In this document: one piece after another, positions 7,110-15,292 of the stretch
Numbering within the stretch: the first letter of the stretch is position 1
Layout: every line of letters begins with the position of its first letter
Assembly (NCBI RefSeq): GCF_900119495.1
Contig: NZ_LT632435.1
Coordinates: 204,768-245,168, forward strand
Length of the DNA stretch: 40,401 bases
Source of the DNA: Arcanobacterium urinimassiliense
GTDB lineage: Bacteria; Actinomycetota; Actinomycetes; Actinomycetales; Actinomycetaceae
Direction of reading: 5' to 3'
Notes under the pieces: model-generated
The model's database searches: none
The model's input: the letters and a program-made list of their open reading frames with translations, nothing else
Told to the model about the DNA's origin: nothing
Program-made: the position numbers and the translations under genes

Positions 7110-9989
7110 CTACACTCCCATCATTCTTGAATACCTACCAATATTCCCAGCCAGCCCGTCAGCTGCACGCACACCCGGATGGGCAGCGATACGCCCATCA
7201 ACTAGTTCAAAAAAGCCTTCCTCAGAAAGCCGCAACTGGCCTTGCACTACTGCTCCTTCGAAAGACGGCGCAGCCACCTGCACGGTAGGGGGAAGATTTT
7301 TCCGAGCTGAAACATATCCTCCTGCCGCGAATTTCGGCACCGCCATGCTATTAAGCTGATGGAAAAGTTCTGTACCGTATTTTTGAACCGCGGCCGCCCT
7401 GATTACGTATTCCCCATCAGATAGGCGAGCAGGGATAGAATCTGAAGTGCTAGTGCCAGGGCCCTTTATAAGCCCACCAGTCGCATGACCACCACTACTA
7501 CCGCCAAAAATGCGGGTAATCGTTTCATGAATATTCTGGAAAATATCATGCACATGCTTAGATTTTGTTACTTTCCCATCCACGCTCTCCATCTGCTTCT
7601 TCAGCCCAGTAATGTCGTTAGATGCCTTCCATTTATCAAAATCAGCTTTAGTGCGCACCGTGTCAGGGATAAGCCCATAATTAGCAGCTAAAGCAACCGC
7701 TTCATCACCAGTCAAACCCATCTGAGTAGCCGTATTAATAAAATCTTGCGCTACCGAATGAGTTTTAGCTGCCAGTTCGTCAGTTGCGCCATTCTGGGCA
7801 TAGTAGGTTTGGACAACTTTTTGAGAATCTTTCGCTAAATCAATCAACGACTGTTGATTTTCTCTTTGCGCTTTCGTCCCTTCCGCGCTAGCACCCACAC
7901 CAGCATTAAGAGCTTCATTAATTTTCTCTAAACTATCTTTATATTTGATAGCTGCTTCGTCTGCGCTCAAATTTATTCCGGCGGCTTCAGCGAGCTGTTC
8001 TAAATATTTTCCTAAATCTTCTGCCGCCCCGGCAGCCGAGTCACCTACCTGATCTAGACCGTCAGCATTCGCAGTTGATGCGTCTGCCATTTCTCCCGCC
8101 GCGGTAGTTGCTTCACCGTAAGAATCCCGCATATATCCGAGAGCAGTATTCGAATCTAGAATTTTTTGCCGCTCTTCCGACATCGCCTTATTTTTTTCAT
8201 CTACCGCATCAGCCCAGCCTGTACTATAACGCTGCGCCTGCATGGTACTAGTGTTGTATTTATTCAATTCTGCGTTAGTTTGATTTACCTGGTCGCGTAG
8301 CTGGTGTACGGTTTCGATAGCGTTTTTATCTCCAGCTATGGCTTTCCAAAAATCTGACGCGTGCCCGCCAGCTTTCTCATAAGATTTAGCCATTTTTTGT
8401 AAATCTTCATCCGCCGCTAAAGCCTGCAGACTCTGGTCAGTTATCGCGCCCGTGGTTTGGTCAAGGGTGGAACCGAGTTCTTCTTGGGCTTGTTTTGTTT
8501 CAGCGGTTTTCCCTGAAAGATACGAAAACGCCGTCCCTAACGCCACTATGGCTAAACCTATACCGCTACTAATGAGGGCGCCTTTAGCGCTTTTCCCTAG
8601 CATGGATATAGCTCTAGAAATGAAAGGAATATCAGCAGCTTTCAAAGCCCTGAAAGCACTCACAGTTTCCATTACTCGCGGGGCTAAAAGTAGGAAACCG
8701 CCCGTAGCTAAAGTCATTACGCCACCTAGACTGGTGAGGGCTCCTACTACTCCTTGAATAGGGCCTGGAAGTTTAGCCATAAAACCGGCCATGTCTGCCA
8801 GGAAACTCACGATAGGGCCCACAATCGGCAGAATGATTGACCCTATCGAAATGCCCATATCAGTGAGGTTGTTTTTCAAAACTTCAACACGGGAAGCCAC
8901 CGTCTTATAGCGTTGTTCTGCTTCGTTTCCTAACGCGGCCCCTTCTTTGAAAGCCTGATTGCCCATACTCATAGCTTTAGAGAAAAGGTCAGCTGCGGAA
9001 GCGGAAGACCGCAATGCATTCCCTACCCGCACATCCGTCATACCAAGATCTTGAAGTATCGGCTGGATAGACTGACCAGATTTAGATATTTTCCCTAAAC
9101 CTTGCACAAAAGAAGTGATAGCCCCGCCCGCATTTTTCTTAAACGCTGCCTGGAATTCTTTTGTAGTCATTCCTGCGGTTTTAGCGAAAACCTCCAGCTT
9201 AGAATTTCCGGTATCTACCGAGTTTCGCATTTCTATCATGACGCGAGAAAATGCGGTACCGCCAGCTTCCGCCTCAATACCCACCGAAGACAAGGCCGTC
9301 GCAATACCAAAAACGTCCCCTTCAGTAAGCCCAGCCTGTTTCCCTGCCGAAGCGAGCCGCATCGACATATCAGCAATCTCCCGCTCCGTCGTAGCAAAAT
9401 TATTACCTAAAGCCACAATAGAAGAACCCAAGTTAGGGAATTTGTCTTGCGAAGTACCCATAATATTGGCGAATCTGGCAAGCGTGGTAGCTGCTTCTTC
9501 TGCGGAAAGATTAGTGGATTCGCCCATGTCAATCATGGTGCGGGTGAAAGAAGCAATGTTTTCTTTCTGTATCCCTAGCTGGCCGGCCGCTTCCGCAACA
9601 CCCGCTATTTCTTTATGAGAAGCCGGCAACGTCCGCGCCATCTCCCGCAACTCACCATTCAACTTCGCATAATCTTCATCCGTACCATCAACAGTTTTCT
9701 TTACACCAGCGAACGCCGACTGCCAATCTACTGCCGCTTTAGCCGCGGCACCTAAACTTCCCACCGCAGCCAAACCAAACCCGGTAAGAGCCGCACCCGC
9801 AGCAGTCCACTGTGCCCGCTGATACTCCATTGACTGCGCCATACGGCCCAAACCTGTTGAAGCGACTTGTTTAGTTTTATCTGCTTTTTTCACTAAATCG
9901 TCTAGAGAAGTTTCCGCAGAGCGCACCTGTGCCTTAAAATCGGCAACATTAGCCCGCATAGTTACTGAAATAGTTTTATTACTACTCAT
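7110..9989 (-). CDS. Tail tape measure protein
   Basis: 959 residues, the longest gene in the structural block, as expected of the protein that sets siphophage tail length. At about 0.15 nm per residue it predicts a tail near 145 nm. The N-terminal half has the TP901-type tape measure signature (AVDWQSAFAGVKKTVDGT, LPASHKEIAGVAEAAGQLGI). Hydrophobic segments occur around residues 385-490, and a Gly/Ser-rich helical tail follows. It lies directly after the tail assembly chaperones. Confidence 0.95.
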   Translation of the reverse strand: MSSNKTISVTMRANVADFKAQVRSAETSLDDLVKKADKTKQVASTGLGRMAQSMEYQRAQWTAAGAALTGFGLAAVGSLGAAAKAAVDWQSAFAGVKKTVDGTDEDYAKLNGELREMARTLPASHKEIAGVAEAAGQLGIQKENIASFTRTMIDMGESTNLSAEEAATTLARFANIMGTSQDKFPNLGSSIVALGNNFATTEREIADMSMRLASAGKQAGLTEGDVFGIATALSSVGIEAEAGGTAFSRVMIEMRNSVDTGNSKLEVFAKTAGMTTKEFQAAFKKNAGGAITSFVQGLGKISKSGQSIQPILQDLGMTDVRVGNALRSSASAADLFSKAMSMGNQAFKEGAALGNEAEQRYKTVASRVEVLKNNLTDMGISIGSIILPIVGPIVSFLADMAGFMAKLPGPIQGVVGALTSLGGVMTLATGGFLLLAPRVMETVSAFRALKAADIPFISRAISMLGKSAKGALISSGIGLAIVALGTAFSYLSGKTAETKQAQEELGSTLDQTTGAITDQSLQALAADEDLQKMAKSYEKAGGHASDFWKAIAGDKNAIETVHQLRDQVNQTNAELNKYNTSTMQAQRYSTGWADAVDEKNKAMSEERQKILDSNTALGYMRDSYGEATTAAGEMADASTANADGLDQVGDSAAGAAEDLGKYLEQLAEAAGINLSADEAAIKYKDSLEKINEALNAGVGASAEGTKAQRENQQSLIDLAKDSQKVVQTYYAQNGATDELAAKTHSVAQDFINTATQMGLTGDEAVALAANYGLIPDTVRTKADFDKWKASNDITGLKKQMESVDGKVTKSKHVHDIFQNIHETITRIFGGSSGGHATGGLIKGPGTSTSDSIPARLSDGEYVIRAAAVQKYGTELFHQLNSMAVPKFAAGGYVSARKNLPPTVQVAAPSFEGAVVQGQLRLSEEGFFELVDGRIAAHPGVRAADGLAGNIGRYSRMMGV

Positions 9990-10027
9990 TTTTGTGAAAA
10001 CTCCTCAAAAAAAATGTGGCAACCTTT

Positions 10028-10384
10028 TTATCTGCGCCAGTTTGGATCTAGCCGCACTCCAATTTTTAGCCCCGGCTCCGGGTCTTTAACATCTTTCATA
10101 TAGCGTTCTTTAGCTGCGCAACTACAGCAAATAATCGTGTCGTCTACTTCGAACCAGCCGTCCAGGTCGGCGTCGAAAGCTAGCCGGGCGGGTTGGCGGC
10201 AATCCGGGCAAAGACTCTGTTCAAAAATCTGTAATGCACAGGTTAGAAGCCTATCTAGGGTAGTCCAGCCGCTAGATTCTGGCTCTAAACCCAGAAACAC
10301 GGTAGGGCGCACGCCCCAATTTTTTGCGCTCTGTAACTCCAAAAGAATTCCTCTATTTTTTGGTAGTCCGAGAGCGCTTGCTAA
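10028..10384 (-). CDS. Tail assembly chaperone, frameshifted C-terminal part (T-like)
   Basis: This reading frame joins the upstream chaperone by a -1 shift: the minus-strand run GTTTTTTAG at the end of the upstream gene allows slippage at 10384, after which codons read LASALGLPKNRGILLELQ and onward without a stop to 10028, adding 118 residues. A separate start would have to be a TTG at 10342. The extension carries two Cys pairs (CPDC and CCSC), a zinc-ribbon pattern. By analogy with lambda gpG-gpGT, the fusion links the tape measure to tail-tube subunits during assembly. Confidence 0.85.
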   Translation of the reverse strand, partial: LASALGLPKNRGILLELQSAKNWGVRPTVFLGLEPESSGWTTLDRLLTCALQIFEQSLCPDCRQPARLAFDADLDGWFEVDDTIICCSCAAKERYMKDVKDPEPGLKIGVRLDPNWRR

Positions 10385-10941
10385 AAAACTGGTAGGCCGT
10401 CTATTTCTAGTTTTTGTAGTTCTGCCCAGGCTTTCACGAGTTCGGAAATTTGTACCGGCATGACGGTAGAAAGATGCACCAGGTCATCCCCGGTGAGGCC
10501 TTTCGGCTCTACAATCTGGGCAGCTATAAGATGGAGAGTTTTTTCTTTCTCCCCTAAAACGCCATGTTCGGTTTTAATTTTTTGTAAAAAGACAGCCTGT
10601 TCGTCTTTAGAAGCTTCCTCAATCTTTATATCCAGATAGGAAGCTAAATATTCTTTTTGAAGCTTTTCTAGCTTTTCTGTACAGGTTTTAACCCCTGCCG
10701 CGTCTCCACGTTGCATAGCTTCCATAGCCTGGTTGCGGATTAACGCGATTTTGTAGTTTAGATCTCCGCGTGAATATAGGCGTACCGTGGTGGAGTTTCT
10801 GCGGGCAGTAGCGAGGAAAGCTTGAAAATCAAAATTTTCTAACTCTTCATCTATTTCTATTTTCTTTTCCCGCTCAGTTTTCCCTAAATCTTCACTAACC
10901 GGGCTAGTTTCACTTATGGAGAGTTCATCTTCAAGGCTCAT
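10381..10941 (-). CDS. Tail assembly chaperone (G-like)
   Basis: 186 residues, acidic and helical, between the major tail protein and tape measure genes as in nearly all siphophages. The start at 10941 (MSLEDELSISE) is preferred over an earlier ATG whose Phe-rich leader overlaps a long hairpin. The last codons are GTT TTT TAG, and a T6 run over the stop allows the -1 shift into the next frame. The ribosome-binding site is a weak AGAAAG. Confidence 0.88.
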   Translation of the reverse strand: MSLEDELSISETSPVSEDLGKTEREKKIEIDEELENFDFQAFLATARRNSTTVRLYSRGDLNYKIALIRNQAMEAMQRGDAAGVKTCTEKLEKLQKEYLASYLDIKIEEASKDEQAVFLQKIKTEHGVLGEKEKTLHLIAAQIVEPKGLTGDDLVHLSTVMPVQISELVKAWAELQKLEIDGLPVF

Positions 10942-10990
10942 AAAACTTTTTCTTTCTACAAAAAAACGACACAAACAGAAAAAGGGGGTG

Positions 10991-11066
10991 GAGAGAAGTG
11001 GGAATAGAGTTTTTTGAAAGGAAAAGGAACAGAAAGGTTTCAAAAAAAAGCTATCCCACTTCTCTC
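10991..11066 (-). terminator. Very long attenuator hairpin after the major tail protein gene
   Basis: Arms 10991-11007 and 11051-11066 pair over about 16 bases with one bulge (GAGAGAAGTGGGA(A)TAG). A second stem of about 10 A/T pairs (11010-11019 with 11038-11047) stacks inside. On the minus strand the stem is followed by CCACCCCCTTTTT. It probably reduces read-through so that the major tail protein is made in excess over the chaperones and tape measure. Confidence 0.75.
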
Positions 11067-11074
11067 ACGCTTTT

Positions 11075-11581
11075 TTAGCTTGCTACTTTCACGTTTTCCC
11101 AAGCTGCACCTACAGCAAGCGGAATAACGCGCTTAATATAGCCAGCGAAACGGTCTTGCGGCTTCTGCGGGTCATCAGTAGTAACCTCATATACAGAAAC
11201 CTCATCCCCGGCAGCCCATTCTTTAGACTCGAGCGGGCCTTCCCGCTCCACGAGCCACACCTGGGTGCCTTTTTCTTTCAAAGCTTCCCAAGCGAAATCA
11301 TCTTCCTGACTAGCCACACCAGCATCGTCAAGATAGCGGAAGACCGAGAGATTCCCTGAGTAGGTGGAAAGCCCGAATGCTTGACCTTCTCCACGGTTAC
11401 AGAGCTCAGTTTCGGTAATCGTGTTAGATCCGGCTGCGCCGAGTTGGTAGTCGGATTTCATGATTCGGCAGGAAATCTTTTTCCCTGCTTTTAGTTCTTG
11501 AACTGTGGGCGCATCCGGTTTAGCCGGCTTGACGGTTAAAAGCGTTAATAGTATTCGCCCGTCCGCGATAGTTTTAGGCAT
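11075..11581 (-). CDS. Major tail (tube) protein
   Basis: 168 residues, single compact beta-rich domain, directly before the tail chaperones and after the tail terminator and a small gene. The order and size match siphophage tail-tube proteins, which polymerise into the tail shaft. It is followed by the longest hairpin in the window, as expected for a highly expressed gene that needs a stoichiometric break. Its start overlaps the stop of the 60-residue gene upstream. Confidence 0.85.
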   Translation of the reverse strand: MPKTIADGRILLTLLTVKPAKPDAPTVQELKAGKKISCRIMKSDYQLGAAGSNTITETELCNRGEGQAFGLSTYSGNLSVFRYLDDAGVASQEDDFAWEALKEKGTQVWLVEREGPLESKEWAAGDEVSVYEVTTDDPQKPQDRFAGYIKRVIPLAVGAAWENVKVAS

Positions 11582-11756
11582 TATTTTTCTCCTTCAGATT
11601 GGTTTTTTGTTTTCCCTTTACCGGTAGTTTTTCCGGTACGGGCGTGAGCTTTTCACCATCTAGGGTGGTGAATTCTTTTCCAAGAATCGGATGGTCTACC
11701 CAATGCGAGGGTATCCATTGCCGTTCTCCGCGGCTATTTAAAACTTGGATTTTCAT
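11574..11756 (-). CDS. Small basic protein of the head-tail region, unknown function
   Basis: 60 residues. The N-terminal part has RQWIPSHWVDHPILGKEF, and the C terminus is Lys-rich (KGKQKTNLKEK). Its start overlaps the end of the tail terminator gene by four bases and its stop overlaps the start of the major tail protein gene by eight, so it is embedded in a translationally coupled run and is very likely real. Similar tiny genes occupy this position in other actinophages. Confidence 0.7.
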   Translation of the reverse strand: MKIQVLNSRGERQWIPSHWVDHPILGKEFTTLDGEKLTPVPEKLPVKGKQKTNLKEKNNA

Positions 11757-12154
11757 TTTTCTTCTTTCTGTGTGTAGAGAATGTAGATATCATCTGCGAA
11801 AACTGGGTACCCGCCACGTCCAGGAATATAGGCACTCTCATCCACTATTAGTGGCGTGGTGTCAGTGAGAATAAAATCGTGCACACCATAGCCGGTGCGG
11901 TAAGTTTTCCTATCTAGCCCAGCACGGAGCCGAGACTGGATAGCCTGGATAGATTCTTTATCTTCACCGACTATCCGGAGTCTTAGCTCTATCTGGGTGG
12001 TGTCCCGGCCGAGGATGGTTTCTTCATCGGAGCGGGCTCCGAGCCCGGTGAGGATTAGAACATAGGGAAGGTCTTTTTCAAACTGGGCTCCCGCAGCACT
12101 ACCCTCAAAAATAAGGACAGTGGCAGGTAGCAGGTTACGGATTATTTTTTTCAT
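11753..12154 (-). CDS. Tail terminator protein
   Basis: 133 residues with an alpha/beta layout: PYVLILTGLGARSDEE early, a strand-rich middle (IELRLRIVGEDKESIQAIQSRLRAGL) and IYILYTQ at the end. This fits the family that caps the completed tail tube and joins it to the head. It follows the HK97 gp10-like gene with a four-base overlap and precedes the tube protein block, the usual order. Confidence 0.75.
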   Translation of the reverse strand: MKKIIRNLLPATVLIFEGSAAGAQFEKDLPYVLILTGLGARSDEETILGRDTTQIELRLRIVGEDKESIQAIQSRLRAGLDRKTYRTGYGVHDFILTDTTPLIVDESAYIPGRGGYPVFADDIYILYTQKEEK

Positions 12155-12543
12155 TTGATTATGATTTCTTCCGCTATTTTTTCTAACTCCCGGATAAAAT
12201 TCGGGGCTTCTTCCTCACCGGCTTTTACCGGGTCACGCACAGTACCTCCACCACGGGAAGTACCAAAATAAGCCACATTCGCTAACGCACCACGCGGCTT
12301 GTCTGGCCCTATCTCCACCTCGACTATTTTGTCTTCAAGAGTAAGGTCATAGCTTATAGTGTTAGCTATATGCCGGAAGCCTCTATCGGAAGATTGCCGT
12401 AAATCTTCCTGCATCGACTTTTTAACATTCACGCCCGCTTTCCGCACCACCGGCACAACCCAGCGGGCTAAACGCTCATCGACACGGCCTAAATCATGCG
12501 CAAATTTCCGCACTTCCCGCATATCAATATCCATCTCCGCCAT
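12151..12543 (-). CDS. HK97 gp10-like tail completion protein
   Basis: 130 residues. It shows the family pattern of a helical N terminus (VDERLARWVVPVVRKAGVNV), IANTISYDL, then a GPDKPRGALANVAYFGTS motif before a charged helical tail. These proteins act at the head-tail interface. Overlaps on both sides place it in the coupled connector block. Confidence 0.82.
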   Translation of the reverse strand: MAEMDIDMREVRKFAHDLGRVDERLARWVVPVVRKAGVNVKKSMQEDLRQSSDRGFRHIANTISYDLTLEDKIVEVEIGPDKPRGALANVAYFGTSRGGGTVRDPVKAGEEEAPNFIRELEKIAEEIIIK

Positions 12544-12934
12544 AAGCAGCCCTCACCTCCTCAACCGGAACACGTAAAGCCGTCACATGCGTCTTCTGCC
12601 TAGCAGCCTGACGTACACTAAACTTTCGCCCAGCCATACCACCAAAACGGTCAGATAAAATCTCGACAATGTCTCCCGGCCACAAATCCGGGGCAGACAC
12701 CGGAATATGCAGCATGAGACCCGTGTAAGGAAACACAGAGCCAGCTACTTCTACTTTTTCACTAGACTGCACCGGCGCAATTTTCCCAACACCAACCCAC
12801 ACACTCTGTAACTCCGGCACCATTTTCAAACTGTCCGGGTTGAGCTTTTTCTCTCGTCCTGGACGCAACACTTGCAGTCGCATACTATAAGCACGCTCTG
12901 CCTGTTTTTTTGCCTGCCAACTAATCCGCCGCAC
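12524..12934 (-). CDS. Head-closure protein (DUF6093-like)
   Basis: 136 residues from a GTG start at 12934. That start is chosen because AGGGGGTGG precedes it and it avoids overlapping the upstream gene, which stops at 12948; an ATG at 13027 would give a hydrophobic leader encoded inside the neighbour. The C-terminal half (LWPGDIVEILSDRFGG...ARQKTHVTALRVPVEEV) is typical of actinophage head-closure proteins that seal the connector. Function is inferred from order and resemblance. Confidence 0.7.
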   Translation of the reverse strand: MRRISWQAKKQAERAYSMRLQVLRPGREKKLNPDSLKMVPELQSVWVGVGKIAPVQSSEKVEVAGSVFPYTGLMLHIPVSAPDLWPGDIVEILSDRFGGMAGRKFSVRQAARQKTHVTALRVPVEEVRAAYGGDGY

Positions 12935-12947
12935 CAAAAACCACCCC

Positions 12948-13403
12948 CTAGTTTTGATACCAAGGAAACCGGTTAACACTACGGAAAGGCACATACCCGG
13001 TAGAAGTACTAGGCTGTAAGTCTTCACGTGCTACCGATATAGAACCGATTCCGGTAGAGGAAACGCCTATCCGAGAAAGGGAAGCTTTCTCACTACCAGT
13101 AAGATAGAAACCCATTTCTCGGATAGGCGCATTGGAGCCTGACCAATCATCCGCAGATTCGGATGAATAACCGCCCGGATTCGTGTACCCGCGGGAAGCG
13201 CATGCGATAGTCACGTTTTGCACCACTACAGGTATTTTCCCGGTGGGGAAAGTTTTACCAGCAAGCTCCATCTCAACCAGCCCAGCAGCTTGGCGTAAAC
13301 ACCATTCTGCCCGCTTCACATCGACGGCTTCACTTATTTCCTCACCTACAAAATCACCTAGATCTTGCACAGTGAGGCCAAAAAATTCACCCATGTTATT
13401 CAT
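12948..13403 (-). CDS. Head-tail connector (adaptor) protein
   Basis: 151 residues. The N-terminal helical part (DLGDFVGEEISEAVDVKRAEWCLRQAAGLVEMEL) resembles gp6/gp15-type adaptors that bind the portal after packaging; the C-terminal half is beta-rich with a long GYTNPGGYSSESADDW loop. It is the first gene after the capsid, as expected for an adaptor. Confidence 0.75.
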   Translation of the reverse strand: MNNMGEFFGLTVQDLGDFVGEEISEAVDVKRAEWCLRQAAGLVEMELAGKTFPTGKIPVVVQNVTIACASRGYTNPGGYSSESADDWSGSNAPIREMGFYLTGSEKASLSRIGVSSTGIGSISVAREDLQPSTSTGYVPFRSVNRFPWYQN

Positions 13404-13429
13404 CCTCTTTTTCTACAAAAATCCCCTTT

Positions 13430-14332
13430 TTAGGCTGCTGCTAGTTTGAACGCCACCGCACGGTCAGCATCCAAAGTTGCCGCACCGTAGAAAGTGTCAA
13501 TAACAGAACGGTCTACGAAATAATCCGGATCATAATCCTGTATCCAACGGAGCGAGAAACCGTCTTGAGCTACTATAGAGCCTTTCGCGGCACCCTGCGG
13601 GATAGCGGTAGTGCGGGTAACAAAAGTGAAAGCGTCCCGCTCGTAAGCGATAGCTTTATCTGCCGGGAGAGACGCATCAGCCACGATCGTGAAGCCGAAC
13701 AGGTTTCCGATAATTGCTCGACGTAAAGCGTCCCCGCCGTCACCAGCTTCATTAATCTTCTGCAGCTGCGGAACAGAAAGCAGCAGAGCTTCCACATCTG
13801 CGCCAATAGCTAAATACCGGTTAGCGGCCGGCACTTTACGCTTATTAAGCACGGCACGAGCAGCAATAATCGACTTCAAAACGTTAGAGCCATCCTGCTT
13901 AATATCCTCAATCGGCTTCTTTTTATCATTCTGAATAGCCACCATTTGCGCAATAAGCGGGGTGGGGAGCTTATCTACCACGGATTCAGCCTGTGGACGC
14001 AGCACTTGCGTAGCTAAATCTTGAATGGTGAAAGTGCCTTCAAAGTCGTTAATTTTTACCGCATTATAGAGCTGGTCTTCCAGCTTCACGGCAACAAACG
14101 GTTCGCTTAGATCGTTGTATCCGATAGCTTCACCGGCGTCCCGGTTTGCTTTCGTATATACTTTCGCTTCACCAGCACTAATAGGCTTTTTCACATCGAT
14201 GGTTGCGCCACGGCCAGGAATCATTTCTTGAGAATAATTCTGGTTTACGGTACGCGGCAGAATGCTCAAGTACCGCAGGGCGGTTAAAGAAGCCAGGGCG
14301 GCTTCTTTCGGGGTGTAAAGGCTGTTTGCCAT
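13430..14332 (-). CDS. Major capsid protein, HK97 fold
   Basis: 300 residues, no long N-terminal scaffolding delta domain, which agrees with the separate scaffold gene upstream. It contains the expected order of elements: N-arm, E-loop-like segment (VYTKANRDAGEAIGYNDLSEP), spine helix region near 115-165, and P-domain motifs NRYLAIGADVEALLL and LFGFTIVADASLP that resemble P22-coat-like capsids. It would build the icosahedral shell. A hairpin precedes it. Confidence 0.92.
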   Translation of the reverse strand: MANSLYTPKEAALASLTALRYLSILPRTVNQNYSQEMIPGRGATIDVKKPISAGEAKVYTKANRDAGEAIGYNDLSEPFVAVKLEDQLYNAVKINDFEGTFTIQDLATQVLRPQAESVVDKLPTPLIAQMVAIQNDKKKPIEDIKQDGSNVLKSIIAARAVLNKRKVPAANRYLAIGADVEALLLSVPQLQKINEAGDGGDALRRAIIGNLFGFTIVADASLPADKAIAYERDAFTFVTRTTAIPQGAAKGSIVAQDGFSLRWIQDYDPDYFVDRSVIDTFYGAATLDADRAVAFKLAAA

Positions 14333-14356
14333 AATATTTTCTCCTTAAAATGTTAA

Positions 14357-14377
14357 AAGCCGCTTTTTAAGCGGCTT
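14357..14377 (-). terminator. Hairpin between scaffold and capsid genes
   Basis: Perfect nine-base stem AAGCCGCTT/AAGCGGCTT with a three-base loop; on the minus strand it is followed by TTAACATTTT. A partial terminator or mRNA-processing/stabilising hairpin that could set the scaffold-to-capsid ratio. Confidence 0.6.
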
Positions 14378-14390
14378 AAAGAATAGTTTT

Positions 14391-14903
14391 TTAGTTACCG
14401 AACATTAGTTTCGTTAGCTCTTCAACAGTTGTTTCTTTATCTTGCCCGGTGTTTTTGGTTTTTCCGTCTAACGGGCGAGGCCGGGAAGAAACACTCGTAT
14501 GGTTGCGGGGAATAAGCTTGAGAAGCTTTTCCGCATCCGCTAGCATTTCTTCTTTACTTCCCCCGTTGAGGCGTGTAGCAAGTTCTAGCGGAAGCGCGGT
14601 TTCTAGTGCGACTTCCATTTGCAGATTTTTCTGCATTGCTGTTTCGTAGAGCTGTTTATATTCGGAGAGGTCTTTTACCTGCTTTTCTGCCTCCTTAGCG
14701 CGGGCACGCAGATTACGGTTCTCTGAATTCTTTTTACTGATAACTGCACGAGCTTTCTCCACATCCCAGCTAGATTCAACATCTGCGCCAGCTTCAGTAT
14801 CAGCTTCTGGGCTGGTTTCTTGCTCGATCGTGTTTTCTTTTTCCTCCAAGGGAATATTTTCCGCTTCCATTTCTGTCGCGGTAGCGTTTTGTTCGGTATC
14901 CAT
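14391..14903 (-). CDS. Capsid scaffolding protein
   Basis: 170 residues. The start at 14903 is chosen because TTTAGGAGG sits just upstream; an earlier ATG overlaps the terminator stems. The N terminus is highly acidic (EMEAENIPLEEKENTIEQE), followed by a coiled-coil stretch (about 65-105) and a basic C-terminal end, the usual make-up of siphophage scaffolds. It precedes the capsid gene. It would direct procapsid assembly and then leave. Confidence 0.85.
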   Translation of the reverse strand: MDTEQNATATEMEAENIPLEEKENTIEQETSPEADTEAGADVESSWDVEKARAVISKKNSENRNLRARAKEAEKQVKDLSEYKQLYETAMQKNLQMEVALETALPLELATRLNGGSKEEMLADAEKLLKLIPRNHTSVSSRPRPLDGKTKNTGQDKETTVEELTKLMFGN

Positions 14904-14946
14904 AAGGTTGCCTCCTAAAGGGCATAAGGTTTTTTCGTATAAAAAT

Positions 14947-14972
14947 ATCCACCCCTGAAAAGAGGGGTGGAT
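14947..14972 (-). terminator. Terminator 2 after the immunity gene
   Basis: Perfect 10-base stem ATCCACCCCT/AGGGGTGGAT with a six-base loop, followed by ATTTTTAT on the minus strand. It is second of two tandem hairpins. Confidence 0.8.
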
Positions 14973-14979
14973 AAAATAA

Positions 14980-15019
14980 AACCAGCACAAACCAAAACTG
15001 TTTTTAGTTCGTGCTGGTT
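14980..15019 (-). terminator. Terminator 1 after the immunity gene
   Basis: Stem AACCAGCAC/GTGCTGGTT, extendable to 13 pairs with one mismatch, followed on the minus strand by TTTTATTTTAT. Together with the hairpin at 14947-14972 it isolates the toxin-immunity pair from the scaffold gene. Confidence 0.75.
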
Positions 15020-15040
15020 AAAAGTTTTTAATGGCTTCTT

Positions 15041-15292
15041 TTATCTAATTTTTCGCATTTTAGGGACTAGCTTTCCGTAACCATGATTAGGATTAGCGTT
15101 AAAAGGTATTACTTCGCCGGTAGTTTTATCTACTAGAAAAGCAGGTTGACCAATAAGTCGATATTTTTCGTCATTACCTAAAGCATAGTAGTTATCGTCT
15201 TCAAGAATATGCGAAAACTCTACTTGCCTATTCTTAAACATTTCATGAAAGCGTGCTTCAGCTAGTTTGATTGCTTCTTCTAAACTAATCAT
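15041..15292 (-). CDS. Immunity protein for the MuF-linked toxin (YrhB/Imm35-like)
   Basis: 83 residues. The segment QPAFLVDKTTGEVIPFN resembles the conserved core of YrhB/Imm35 immunity proteins. Its start overlaps the last codons of the toxin-bearing head gene by eight bases, so toxin and immunity are translationally coupled, and two terminators follow. Expected role: binds and blocks the papain-like domain in the producing cell or lysogen. The family call is from the motif and the neighbour; direct binding is inference. Confidence 0.75.
   Translation of the reverse strand: MISLEEAIKLAEARFHEMFKNRQVEFSHILEDDNYYALGNDEKYRLIGQPAFLVDKTTGEVIPFNANPNHGYGKLVPKMRKIR

Noticed and set aside
6810-7359. 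Long plus-strand open frames opposite the tape measure and minor tail genes
   Set aside because: They are antisense shadows of long, well-supported structural genes, with no ribosome sites or domains.
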